NCBI GenBank assembly: GCA_963728875.1
Contig: CAVSLJ010000002.1
Location: forward strand, 1 to 64,000
Source of the DNA: DASUPK01 sp963728875
Lineage (GTDB): Bacteria > Actinomycetota > Thermoleophilia > Solirubrobacterales > 70-9
Length of the DNA stretch: 64,000 nt
Reading direction: 5' to 3'
Shown here one piece after another: positions 51,796-59,440 of this stretch. The translations under genes were made by a program, and so were the position numbers. Under the pieces are notes generated by a model. The model was not told the DNA's origin, made no database searches, and saw nothing but the letters and a program-made list of their open reading frames with translations. How positions within the stretch are numbered: the first letter of the stretch is position 1; each line of letters starts with the position of its first letter.

Positions 51796-53177
51796 ACCTG
51801 ATCGAGGAGGCCCTCGCGGCCCGGGTCCTGGAGCGCGCCCTCTCTCGCGGCGGCGACTTCGCCGAGCTCTTCTGCGAGGAGCGCCAGGGCTTCACGCTCT
51901 CCATCGACGAGTCGCGGGTGGAGCGGCCCCAGTCCGGCAGCGAGCGCGGCGCCGGGGTCCGTGTGATCGATGGCGAGGTGACGCGCTTCGCCCATGTCGA
52001 CGGCCTGGCGGAGGAGGACCTACTGCGCGCGGCAGACGGACTGGCATCGGCCCTCGGCGGAGACGGCACCGAGCCGCTCGCGCTGAACGCCGCGGCGCCG
52101 CCCGAGCTGCAGGAGATCAGGATCGACCCCGCGAGCGTCCCGGCCGAGCGCAAGGCCGACGTCCTGAGGGAGCTCGACGAGCGGGCGCGCTCCGCGGGTT
52201 CCGAGGTGGCCCAGGCCTCGGCCAGCTACAGCGAGGGCCGCCGTCGTGTGGCGGTCTTCAACTCGGAGGGCCTCGAGGCGAGCGACGACCGCACCCGGGT
52301 GCGTCTCGGCGTACAGGTCGTGGCGCGCAAGAACGGCACCGTGGAGACGGGCTTCGAGACCCTCGGCGAGCACCGCGGCTTCGAGCTGCTGGATGGCGAC
52401 CCCGCCCGGATCGCTGACGAGGCCGCGAGCAAGGCCCTGAAGCTCCTCGGCGCCGATCCGGCGCCGGCGGGCGAGATGACGGTCGTCGTCGGGGGCGGCT
52501 TCGGCGGCGTCCTCTTCCACGAGATGACCGGTCATGGCCTCGAGGCCGACGCCGTGCAGAAGGGCGCCAGCGTCTACGCCGGGAAGCTGGGAGAGAGGGT
52601 GGCGCAGCCGTTGCTCAACGCCTATGACGACGGTGTCATGCCGCACGAGTGGGGCACCGGGGCCATCGACGACGAGGGAACGCCCTGCCACAAGACCGCT
52701 GTGATCCAGGAGGGCAGGCTCACCTCATATCTCTATGACCGGCTGCGCGCCCGGCGGGACGGGGTGGAGTCGACCGGCAACGGCCGGCGGGCGAGCTTCC
52801 GCGACCTGCCGATCCCGCGGATGACGAACACCTACATCGAGCCGGGCGACGCGGATCCGCAGGAGCTGATCTCCGAGGTGGATCAGGGCTTCTACGCGGT
52901 CTCCTTCGGCGGCGGCCAGGTCGAGCCGGCCACCGGTGACTTCGTCTTCGGCGTGTCGGAGGGCTACCTGATCGAGGGCGGCAAGGTGACCAGGCCCTGC
53001 CGTGGGGCGACGCTGATCGGCAACTGCCTGCAGGCGCTGGAGCGAATCGATGCGGTGGGCAACGACTTCGAGATGAAGACCGGCTTCTGCGGCAAGGCGG
53101 GGCAGACGGCGCCGGTCGGCACCGGGCAGGGCCACGTCCGGATCAAGGGGATGACCGTCGGGGGCACGGCGGTATGA
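51792..53177 (+). CDS. tldD: TldD-type metalloprotease subunit
   Basis: The zinc site HEMTGH (residues 243-248, an HExxxH motif) is intact in FGGVLFHEMTGHGLEADAVQ. Other landmarks are GAGVRVIDGEVTRFAHVDGL, GTGAIDDEGTPCHKTAVIQE, RDLPIPRMTNTYIEPGDADP, GFYAVSFGGGQVEPATGDFV and FCGKAGQTAPVGTGQGHVRI with the final KGMTVGGTA. TldD and TldE form a heterodimer that digests unfolded peptides and matures some ribosomally made peptides. Its TGA overlaps the tldE ATG (53174-53177). Confidence 0.9.
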   Translation: MNLIEEALAARVLERALSRGGDFAELFCEERQGFTLSIDESRVERPQSGSERGAGVRVIDGEVTRFAHVDGLAEEDLLRAADGLASALGGDGTEPLALNAAAPPELQEIRIDPASVPAERKADVLRELDERARSAGSEVAQASASYSEGRRRVAVFNSEGLEASDDRTRVRLGVQVVARKNGTVETGFETLGEHRGFELLDGDPARIADEAASKALKLLGADPAPAGEMTVVVGGGFGGVLFHEMTGHGLEADAVQKGASVYAGKLGERVAQPLLNAYDDGVMPHEWGTGAIDDEGTPCHKTAVIQEGRLTSYLYDRLRARRDGVESTGNGRRASFRDLPIPRMTNTYIEPGDADPQELISEVDQGFYAVSFGGGQVEPATGDFVFGVSEGYLIEGGKVTRPCRGATLIGNCLQALERIDAVGNDFEMKTGFCGKAGQTAPVGTGQGHVRIKGMTVGGTAV

Positions 53178-54535
53178 GCGAGGCGGATCTCGAGGACGTC
53201 GCGCGCCGCGCGGTCGAGGCCGCGAGTGCCGCAGGCGCAAGCGACGCCGAGGCCTGGAGCGAGGGCTCGCGCAGTCGCGAGGTCCGGGTCCACGCCGGCG
53301 AGGTCGAGAGCCTCACCGAGGCGAGCGGGCGCGGGGTCGGGATCCGCGCCTGGATCGGGACGCGAACGGGCTACGCCTACGGCACCGACCTGTCCGAGTC
53401 CGGTCTCGCCGAGCTTGCGGAGGGCGCGGTCGGCGCGGCGCGCGTCGCCGACGAGGACGAGAACTCGGCCGCGCCGGACCCAACCGGCGAGCCCGCCGAG
53501 ATCGAGGGATTGCGTGATCCGGCCGTGGCGGGCACCGAGACGGCCGAGGTGATCGACCTGGCCAAGCGGATCGAGCGCATCGCGCTCGATCGGGACAAGC
53601 GGGTCACCGGGGTGGAGGAGGTCGTCTACGTGGACGAGGACGGCGACGCCGCGATCGCCACGTCGCGCGGAGTCTCCGGCAGCTTCGGCTCGTCGGTCGC
53701 CTACTCCTTCCTGCAGGCGATGGCGACGGAGGACTCGGAGGTCCAGACCGGGCTCGGCTTCGGCGTCGGGCGCTCGCCGAAGTCGCTCGACGCCGAGGAG
53801 ATCGGCGCCGAGGCGGGGGACGAGGCGGCGTCGATGCTCGGCGCGTCAAAGCCGAAGTCGCGCACCTGCCCCGTGGTGCTCTCGGAGCGGGTCACCGCCA
53901 GCTTCGCTGGATTCATCGGCGGAGCGGTGAGCGCCGACGAGGTGCAGCGCGGCCGCTCGCCGTTCGCCGAGCGGCTCGGCGACGAGGTCGCCTCCGCGGC
54001 CTACGTGCTGGCGGACGACGGGATCGACCCCGGCGGCCTCGCCAGCGCCCCCTTCGACGGCGAGGGGACGCCGCGGGAGCGGACGCCGCTGATCGCCGAC
54101 GGGAAGCTCCTCGCCTACCTCCACGACTCCTACACGGCCCGCCGCGGCGGGGCGCGCTCGACTGGCAACGCCGCCCGGTCCTCGTATCGCTCGCCGCCCT
54201 CGGTCAGCCCGTCGAACCTGGTGCTCGAGCCGGGAGAGCTGACCCTCGAGCAGCTGCTGGAGCGGGCCGGCGACGGCGTCTACGTCACCGACGTCGCGGG
54301 GCTGCACTCCGGCGTCAACCCGGTCACCGGCCGCTACTCGGTCGGCGCCTCGGGCCGGACGATCAGCGGCGGCGAGCTCGCCGAGCCGCTCCGGGAGTTC
54401 ACCATCGCCGGCGACCTCCTCGGCACCCTGGCCGCGGTCCAGGCGATCGGCTCGGAGACGCGCTGGGTGCCGTTCGGCGGTTCCGTGAAGACCGCGCCGA
54501 TGCTGGTCGCCGAGATGGCCATCGGCGGTTCCTAG
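53174..54535 (+). CDS. tldE: TldE/PmbA-type subunit
   Basis: This inactive partner of TldD lacks the HExxxH motif. Its family features are clear: GVGIRAWIGTRTGYAYGTDL, SRTCPVVLSERVTASFAGFI, DDGIDPGGLASAPFDGEGTP, RERTPLIADGKLLAYLHDSY, RSTGNAARSSYRSPPSVSPS and GVYVTDVAGLHSGVNPVTGR, with PFGGSVKTAPMLVAEMAIGG at the end. Full length (453 residues), single clean frame. It shapes the substrate tunnel of the TldD/TldE complex. Confidence 0.88.
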   Translation: MSEADLEDVARRAVEAASAAGASDAEAWSEGSRSREVRVHAGEVESLTEASGRGVGIRAWIGTRTGYAYGTDLSESGLAELAEGAVGAARVADEDENSAAPDPTGEPAEIEGLRDPAVAGTETAEVIDLAKRIERIALDRDKRVTGVEEVVYVDEDGDAAIATSRGVSGSFGSSVAYSFLQAMATEDSEVQTGLGFGVGRSPKSLDAEEIGAEAGDEAASMLGASKPKSRTCPVVLSERVTASFAGFIGGAVSADEVQRGRSPFAERLGDEVASAAYVLADDGIDPGGLASAPFDGEGTPRERTPLIADGKLLAYLHDSYTARRGGARSTGNAARSSYRSPPSVSPSNLVLEPGELTLEQLLERAGDGVYVTDVAGLHSGVNPVTGRYSVGASGRTISGGELAEPLREFTIAGDLLGTLAAVQAIGSETRWVPFGGSVKTAPMLVAEMAIGGS

Positions 54536-54572
54536 CGGACACCAATCCGAGGGATGAGCGCGGACCTTGCTT

Positions 54573-55349
54573 CTAGCGCCGTTCGTCTCGGAACATCGCG
54601 AGCGCGTGCGCGCCCGCCGGGTGCGCGCGAAACTCCCGCACGACCGCAGCCATCGACACCGGCAGCTCCTCCGGTTGCGGCAGGGGCACGCCGTACTCGG
54701 GGGGCATCAAGACGGGGGCCGCCATCGCGGCGAACGTCAGGTCGGCGGCGGTGAACCGGTCGCCGCAGAGATACGGCCGGCCGTCGCCGAGCCGCTCTGC
54801 GACGGCGTCGAAGGCCATCCGGACCTGCGCCTCGGACCGCGCCGCCGTATCCGGCGTGATGTCGAGGTAGCGGTCGATCACCCGGATGATTGCCGGATAG
54901 GCCAGCGGCAGGGCCCGGCGCTCCCAGCTGGGGACGCCGGTGCATCCGTAGGCGATCGCGAGATCGCGACGCCCGCGCATCTCGTTGTACATCCACCTTC
55001 GTCCATCGGGTCCCAGGTTGGTGTCGAAGTCGCGCTCGAGCGCGCGAACCTCCGAGGCGGCACCTGGATCGTCCGGGTACAGGCGCCGATCCGGCGGCGC
55101 CTCGGCGTCGGCCTCGTCGACGATGTCGGCCGAGTCGGCAAGCACCCGATCGCCGCAGACGAGCACCGGGACGGTCCTCCCGCCCCCTGCTCGGCGCACG
55201 GCGAGCCAGTGGACGAGCTGTAGGTGCGCCTCCTCCACGTACGGGATGCCCGCGCGATCGAGCGCCCAGCGAGCCTTCTCGCAGTAGTGGCTGATCGGAA
55301 TCGTGATCAAGAGGTACGGCTCGCGCGAGGTCATCTTGACTGGGATCAT
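54573..55349 (-). CDS. Glutathione-S-transferase-like protein
   Basis: A thioredoxin-fold N-terminus (YLLITIPISHYCEKARWALD, then AGIPYVEEAHLQLVHWLAVR and RTVPVLVCGDRVLADSADIV) is joined to an all-helical C-terminal domain with LGDGRPYLCGDRFTAADLTF AAMAAPV, the usual GST end. Start choices are ATG 55349, ATG 55334, or the longer 55394; the fold needs only residues from 55334. The Ser/Cys of SHYC could be the glutathione- or mycothiol-activating residue. It converges with tldE and diverges from HU. Confidence 0.75.
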   Translation of the reverse strand: MIPVKMTSREPYLLITIPISHYCEKARWALDRAGIPYVEEAHLQLVHWLAVRRAGGGRTVPVLVCGDRVLADSADIVDEADAEAPPDRRLYPDDPGAASEVRALERDFDTNLGPDGRRWMYNEMRGRRDLAIAYGCTGVPSWERRALPLAYPAIIRVIDRYLDITPDTAARSEAQVRMAFDAVAERLGDGRPYLCGDRFTAADLTFAAMAAPVLMPPEYGVPLPQPEELPVSMAAVVREFRAHPAGAHALAMFRDERR

Positions 55350-55401
55350 CCTCGCCCCTGGCGGCGCCCGATGCCGGGGCGCTTTTGGCTTCACCAGCCG
55401 G

Positions 55402-55410
55402 TGTTAGGCT
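55402..55410 (+). promoter_or_regulatory. Extended -10 promoter TGTTAGGCT for HU
   Basis: TG-T-TAGGCT (hexamer 55405-55410) lies 34 bases before the GTG start of HU. No strong -35 is visible. A purine-rich AGGAGGAGATG serves as ribosome site. Confidence 0.5.
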
Positions 55411-55443
55411 CGCCGCGCACTCCAATGACCAGGAGGAGATGAC

Positions 55444-55725
55444 GTGACCAAGGCTGAGTTCCTCGACGTGCTCGCAGGCGACAGCAGAATCGGCAACAAG
55501 AAGGAGGCTGGTCAGGCCGTCGATGCGGTCCTGGACTCCATCACCAGCGTCCTCCAGGGCGGGGGTGAGGTGAACTTCACCGGCTTCGGCAAGTTCGCCG
55601 TGGCCGAGCGCGGCCCGCGGCAGGGCGTGAACCCGCGCACCGGGGAGCGGATCTTCATCCCGGGCGGCAAGGTGCCGCGCTTCTCCGCCGGCTCCGGGCT
55701 GAAGAAGAAGGTCAAGGGCGGTTAG
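55444..55725 (+). CDS. hup: HU-family DNA-binding protein
   Basis: The 93-residue histone-like protein has MTKAEFLDVLAGDSRIGNKK, EAGQAVDAVLDSITSVLQGG, EVNFTGFGKFAVAERGPRQG, VNPRTGERIFIPGGKVPRFS and AGSGLKKKVKGG. The dimer helices and the DNA-inserting arm with R-N-P-(R/Q)-T-G are standard; here the tip reads GVNPRTGE. It bends and compacts DNA. The start is GTG 55444 after AGGAGGAGATGAC. The adjacent pyrF frame begins right at its stop. Confidence 0.92.
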   Translation: MTKAEFLDVLAGDSRIGNKKEAGQAVDAVLDSITSVLQGGGEVNFTGFGKFAVAERGPRQGVNPRTGERIFIPGGKVPRFSAGSGLKKKVKGG

Positions 55726-55780
55726 CTCGACGCCCTTTGCGGACAGGCTCGCGGCGCTCGTCGACGAGCGCCGCAGCCAG

Positions 55781-56611
55781 GTGTGCCTGGGCCTCGACCC
55801 GGATCCGGCGGCGCTCTCCGACGCCGACGCGCCGGGCGCCGATCTCACCGACGTCGCCGACCGCGCCGCCTCGGCGGTGTTCGAGCACTGCCGCCGGCTG
55901 ATCGAGGTCGCCGGGCCCGCCTGCGTCGCGGTGAAGCCACAGCTCGCCTGCTTCGAGCGCCTCGGGGCGCCGGGCTGGCGGGCGCTCGCGGAGGTCTGCG
56001 GCACAGCCCGGCGCGCCGGGCTGTTGGTGGTCGCCGACGGCAAGCGGGGGGACGTCCCGGTGACCGCGAGGGCATACGGGCAGGCCCTGGTGGGCGAGAC
56101 GGAGACGCCCTGGGGCACGGTCCCGGGCCTCGGCGCCGACGCCTTCACCGCCAACCCGTTGCTCGGGGAGGACGAGATCGAGGTGCTCGTGGAGGCGGCC
56201 AAGGGCGCTGGAGCGGGGATCTTCCTGCTGGTGCGGACGTCGAACCCCGGGGCGGCTCGTCTGCAGGACGCAATGCTCGGCGACCGCCCGCTGCACGAGG
56301 AGCTCGCCGCCCTGGTGGCCGAGAGCGCCGGGGAGCTCGCCGGGGACTCCGGGCTGTCGGGCCTGGGAGCGGTGGTCGGCGCGACCGCGCCACAGCACCT
56401 CGGCCGGTTGCGCGAGCTGATGCCGGACTCGGTCTTCCTGATCCCGGGGATCGGCGCGCAGGGCGGCAAGCCCGAGGACCTTGGTCCGGCCCTGGCAGCG
56501 GGGAGGCCGGCCTCCGTGCTCGTCGCCGCGTCGAGGAGCATCGCGGGGGCGGACGATCCGGCCGCCGCGGCGGAGGAGCTCCGCGAGTCCGTCTGGAGCC
56601 TCGTCAACTAA
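55781..56611 (+). CDS. pyrF: Orotidine 5'-phosphate decarboxylase
   Basis: Last step of UMP synthesis. CLGLDPDPAALSDADAPG is the substrate strand typical of the actinobacterial-type (subfamily 2) enzyme. CVAVKPQLACFERLGAPGWR, GLLVVADGKRGDVPVTARAY (catalytic Asp/Lys: A-D-G-K-R-G-D), EVLVEAAKGAGAGIFLLVRT, GLGAVVGATAPQHLGRLREL and DSVFLIPGIGAQGGKPEDLG follow. Homology clearly extends upstream of GTG 55781 (FADRLAALVDERRSQ), back to the HU stop at 55725, without a canonical start; an ACG at 55730 is one candidate. So the annotated start is conservative. Confidence 0.88.
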   Translation: MCLGLDPDPAALSDADAPGADLTDVADRAASAVFEHCRRLIEVAGPACVAVKPQLACFERLGAPGWRALAEVCGTARRAGLLVVADGKRGDVPVTARAYGQALVGETETPWGTVPGLGADAFTANPLLGEDEIEVLVEAAKGAGAGIFLLVRTSNPGAARLQDAMLGDRPLHEELAALVAESAGELAGDSGLSGLGAVVGATAPQHLGRLRELMPDSVFLIPGIGAQGGKPEDLGPALAAGRPASVLVAASRSIAGADDPAAAAEELRESVWSLVN

Positions 56612-56638
56612 GTCGGCAGTACCCTGTCGGCCTCTCGA

Positions 56639-56959
56639 ATGCCGGACTACAAGCCGAATCAATTCGTCCGCGCGTTCGCCGTGCTTGCCCTGATCGCGGC
56701 CCTCGTCCTGGTTGGCGTCGTCGTGGCGACCTCGGGTGGAGGCGGCGGTGGAGACGGCGGCAACGGTGACTCGCCCAAGACGCATCTCAGCAAGGCCGGG
56801 CAGAGGGCCGTGCACAAGGGGGTCTGGATCGTCCGCGCCGGCGACACCCTCGTGGCGATCTCGCTGAAGACCGGCATCGATGTGACGACGCTCCAGGCGC
56901 TCAACCCGAACCTCGATCCCCAGACCCTCATCGAGGGACAGCGGATAGCGTTGCGCTGA
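56639..56959 (+). CDS. Membrane-anchored LysM domain protein
   Basis: A single N-terminal membrane helix (FAVLALIAALVLVGVVVATS) leads to a glycine-rich linker and then a LysM domain: VWIVRAGDTLVAISLKTGID, VTTLQALNPNLDPQTLIEGQ, ending RIALR. LysM binds peptidoglycan glycan strands, so the protein should bridge membrane and cell wall. It lies upstream of the D,D-carboxypeptidase and both act on the wall. Confidence 0.8.
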   Translation: MPDYKPNQFVRAFAVLALIAALVLVGVVVATSGGGGGGDGGNGDSPKTHLSKAGQRAVHKGVWIVRAGDTLVAISLKTGIDVTTLQALNPNLDPQTLIEGQRIALR

Positions 56960-56997
56960 CGGTGCTGGGACTCGAACGCAGGCGGGGTGGGGGATGT

Positions 56998-58323
56998 ATG
57001 CGCGCATGCGTCGCGCTCGTCCTCGCGCTCCTGCTGGTCGGGTCGGTCAGCTCCGCGGCGGCTTCGAGCGGGCCGAGGCTCGACGCCCGGGCGTGGATCC
57101 TGATCGATCCGCGCGACGACTCGGTGCTGGCGAGCCAGTCGCCGAACAAGAGGCTGCCGATCGCCAGCACCACCAAGCTGATGACCGCGTACCTGGCGCT
57201 GAAGAACCTGAAGCCGAACCAGATGATCGCGGCGGCGTCATACCACCCGAGCGCGTCTGCGGAGATCACGCTGGGCCTGCGGCCAGGCGAGCGGATGCGG
57301 GTGCGCGACCTCCTCTACGGCCTGCTCCTGCCGAGCGCTTCCGACGCGGCGGAGACGCTCGCCGTCGGTGTCGCCGGCTCGGTGCCCGCCTTCGTCCAGC
57401 GGATGAATCAGGCGGCGCGGCAGCTCGGCCTGACCGACACGAGCTACGCCAACCCGATCGGGCTCGATGACCCGGACAACTACTCCAGCGCCCACGACCT
57501 GGTCACCCTCGCTTCGATCCTGCTGAAGAACCGCCTCTTCGCGCGGATCGTCAACACGCCGGCCGCGACGCTCAGCAGCGGCGATCACCCCAGGACCGTG
57601 ACCAGCCGGGACACGCTGCTGAACTCCGTTCCCTGGATCAACGGCGTGAAGACCGGCCACACCCTCGGTGCCCGCTACGTCCTGGTCGGATCCGGGACCC
57701 AGGATTCGACCACCCTGATCTCGGCCGTGCTGGGCACGCCGAACGAGCCGACTCGCGACGCCGACACGCTGAAGCTCCTCCAGTACGGCTTCTCCCTCTA
57801 CCACCCGGTCCAGCCGGTCCATCAGGGCGAGGAGCTGGCCGATCCCAAGCTCGACTACCGAAGCGATCACCTCTCGCTGGTCGCCCAGCGAGCGCTCCCG
57901 GTGAACGTCCGGCAGGGGCAGCGCGTGACGACGCACGTGACGGCTCCGGACGAGGTCAGCGGCGCCGTGAAGCAGGGCCAGGTCCTCGGCCACGTCACGG
58001 TCAGCGTCGACGGCAGGGTTGCGGCCGGCAGCCCCCTGGTCGCGCCCCACGCGGTGGGTGCGGCGACCACCTTCGACAAGGCAGCCTCCGTCGTCAAGAA
58101 CCCGATCTTTCTGCTTGTAGTCGGCGCGATCGTGATACTTGTAGGGCTGCTGCTCATCAGACGAGGACATGGGCGCAGGCAGCCTGAGGCGGCAAGCCCG
58201 GAACCTCAACCAGAAGGGCGAGGGGCTCCGCAACAGCGGACCCCGGAGGAGAGGCGCAGGATGCACGAGGAAAGAATGCGCAGGAGGCGTCAGAGGGCGG
58301 AGCGGAAGGGCGGCGCCCGATGA
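56998..58323 (+). CDS. D-alanyl-D-alanine carboxypeptidase (PBP5-like) with an altered SxN motif
   Basis: A signal peptide (MRACVALVLALLLVGSVSSA) is followed by the serine hydrolase domain. LPIASTTKLMTAYLALKNL holds the S-x-x-K (S57-K60 counted from ATG 56998). The second motif, normally S-x-N, reads LLLPSASDAAETLAVGVAGS, that is S-A-S (S112-S114). The third is WINGVKTGHT (K217-T-G). A C-terminal beta domain, a membrane helix (PIFLLVVGAIVILVGLLLI) and a very basic tail (MHEERMRRRRQRAERKGGAR) end it. It trims peptidoglycan stem peptides. The longer start GTG 56962 is possible. The TGA overlaps the sugar-kinase ATG. Confidence 0.82.
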   Translation: MRACVALVLALLLVGSVSSAAASSGPRLDARAWILIDPRDDSVLASQSPNKRLPIASTTKLMTAYLALKNLKPNQMIAAASYHPSASAEITLGLRPGERMRVRDLLYGLLLPSASDAAETLAVGVAGSVPAFVQRMNQAARQLGLTDTSYANPIGLDDPDNYSSAHDLVTLASILLKNRLFARIVNTPAATLSSGDHPRTVTSRDTLLNSVPWINGVKTGHTLGARYVLVGSGTQDSTTLISAVLGTPNEPTRDADTLKLLQYGFSLYHPVQPVHQGEELADPKLDYRSDHLSLVAQRALPVNVRQGQRVTTHVTAPDEVSGAVKQGQVLGHVTVSVDGRVAAGSPLVAPHAVGAATTFDKAASVVKNPIFLLVVGAIVILVGLLLIRRGHGRRQPEAASPEPQPEGRGAPQQRTPEERRRMHEERMRRRRQRAERKGGAR

Positions 58324-59279
58324 TCCTCACCGTCACCCTGAACGCCGCGATCGACCGCACCGTCGCGGTCCCCAGCTTCCGGCAGGGCCATCGCCACCGG
58401 GCGGTCGAGGCGAGCACCTTCGCGGGCGGCAAGGGCGTCAACGTCGCGCGGGCGCTGAAGCTGCTCGACCGGCCGGTGATCGCAACCGGCCTCGCCGGCG
58501 GGCCCACCGGCGCCCGGCTGATGGAGCGCCTCGCCGAGGAATCGATCCTCACCGACTTCACCTGGATCGCGGGCGAGTCCCGCACCAACCTCGCCGTCAT
58601 TGATCCGACCTCCGGCGAGCAAACCGAGATCAACGAGCGGGGCCCGGACGTCAGCGCCGAGGAGCTCGAGCGCTTCCTCGAGAAGCTGCTCTACCTGGCG
58701 CGCGGCGCGCGCATCTGCGCGATCGCGGGCAGCCTCCCTCCGTCGGTCCCGCCGGCATTCTCCGCCCGGCTCGTCGAGGAGCTGAAGGCGATCGGCGTCG
58801 AGACCATCGTGGACACCGAGGGCGAGCCGCTGCTCGCCTCGCTGCGCGCCGGCCCCGCCGCTGTCACTCCGAACGCCCGCGAGGCCGAGGGCGCCGTGGG
58901 CCACGAGTTCAACGACCGCGAGGATGCTCTGCGCGGCCTCGGCAGCCTGGTCGAGCTCGGCGCGACCGACGCCGTGATCACCCGCCCCGAGGGCTGCGTC
59001 GCCTCGCTGCTCGGCGACGAGGACCAGCGACACACCTACGAGGTGACAGCCCCGTCAGTCGAGCCGGTGGCGACGGTCGGCTCCGGCGATGCCTTCCTCG
59101 CCGGCTTCGTCGCCGCACGCTACGACGGCCGTCCGCCGGAGGAGTGCCTGCGCTTCGCGGTCGCCTGCGGCGCCGAGTCGACCCAGCATTTCGGCGCCGG
59201 GAGCATCGATCCGGCCGAGGTGGAGCGCCTGCTGCCGGGGATCGAGGCGCGCGAGCTCGAGGCCCCGGCGAAGGTCTAA
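58320..59279 (+). CDS. PfkB-family sugar kinase, 1-phosphofructokinase-like
   Basis: MILTVTLNAAIDRTVAVPSF is the typical start of the 1-phosphofructokinase/tagatose-6-phosphate kinase branch. EASTFAGGKGVNVARALKLL (first PfkB signature), GESRTNLAVIDPTSGEQTEI, GARICAIAGSLPPSVPPAFS and VEPVATVGSGDAFLAGFVAA (second signature, with the catalytic Asp in G-S-G-D-A) are complete. It phosphorylates a sugar phosphate with ATP. No PTS gene is in view, so the exact substrate is open. It overlaps the carboxypeptidase gene by four bases. Confidence 0.82.
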   Translation: MILTVTLNAAIDRTVAVPSFRQGHRHRAVEASTFAGGKGVNVARALKLLDRPVIATGLAGGPTGARLMERLAEESILTDFTWIAGESRTNLAVIDPTSGEQTEINERGPDVSAEELERFLEKLLYLARGARICAIAGSLPPSVPPAFSARLVEELKAIGVETIVDTEGEPLLASLRAGPAAVTPNAREAEGAVGHEFNDREDALRGLGSLVELGATDAVITRPEGCVASLLGDEDQRHTYEVTAPSVEPVATVGSGDAFLAGFVAARYDGRPPEECLRFAVACGAESTQHFGAGSIDPAEVERLLPGIEARELEAPAKV

Positions 59280-59284
59280 CTTTT

Positions 59285-59301
59285 CCCCGCGCACAGCGGG
59301 G
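59285..59301 (+). other. CCCCGC...GCGGGG hairpin just after the sugar kinase
   Basis: A six-base-pair stem with a GCACA loop begins six bases after the stop at 59279. Its arms are identical to those of the terminator at 59392-59406, so the four arms could pair in alternative ways. Confidence 0.5.
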
Positions 59302-59329
59302 TTCGCACCGAAGGGCGCCGGTTTACCGC

Positions 59330-59338
59330 TGTTATCCT
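59330..59338 (+). promoter_or_regulatory. Extended -10 promoter TGTTATCCT in the guaB3 leader
   Basis: TG-T-TATCCT (hexamer 59333-59338) has no obvious -35. Transcription would begin near 59345, at the start of a GGCGTT...AACGCC stem (59345-59350 with 59367-59372), and meet the terminator about 50 bases later. Confidence 0.45.
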
Positions 59339-59391
59339 CAGTGGGGCGTTGGTGTGTGACCTCCGAAACGCCGCTAGCACCGCATTTCCGG

Positions 59392-59412
59392 CCCCGCGAC
59401 GCGGGGTTTTTT
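59392..59412 (+). terminator. Intrinsic terminator upstream of guaB3
   Basis: CCCCGC-GAC-GCGGGG followed by six T (59407-59412) is a textbook Rho-independent terminator. It lies between the kinase and guaB3. It would end transcripts from upstream or from the promoter at 59330, so either guaB3 is insulated or the element is an attenuator. Confidence 0.8.
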
Positions 59413-59428
59413 CGTCCGCGAACGAACG

Positions 59429-59434
59429 TAGGGT
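59429..59434 (+). promoter_or_regulatory. -10 box TAGGGT, leaderless arrangement for guaB3
   Basis: TAGGGT lies six bases before the ATG at 59441, after the terminator, so guaB3 may have its own leaderless promoter. Confidence 0.5.
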
Positions 59435-59440
59435 GAGCCA

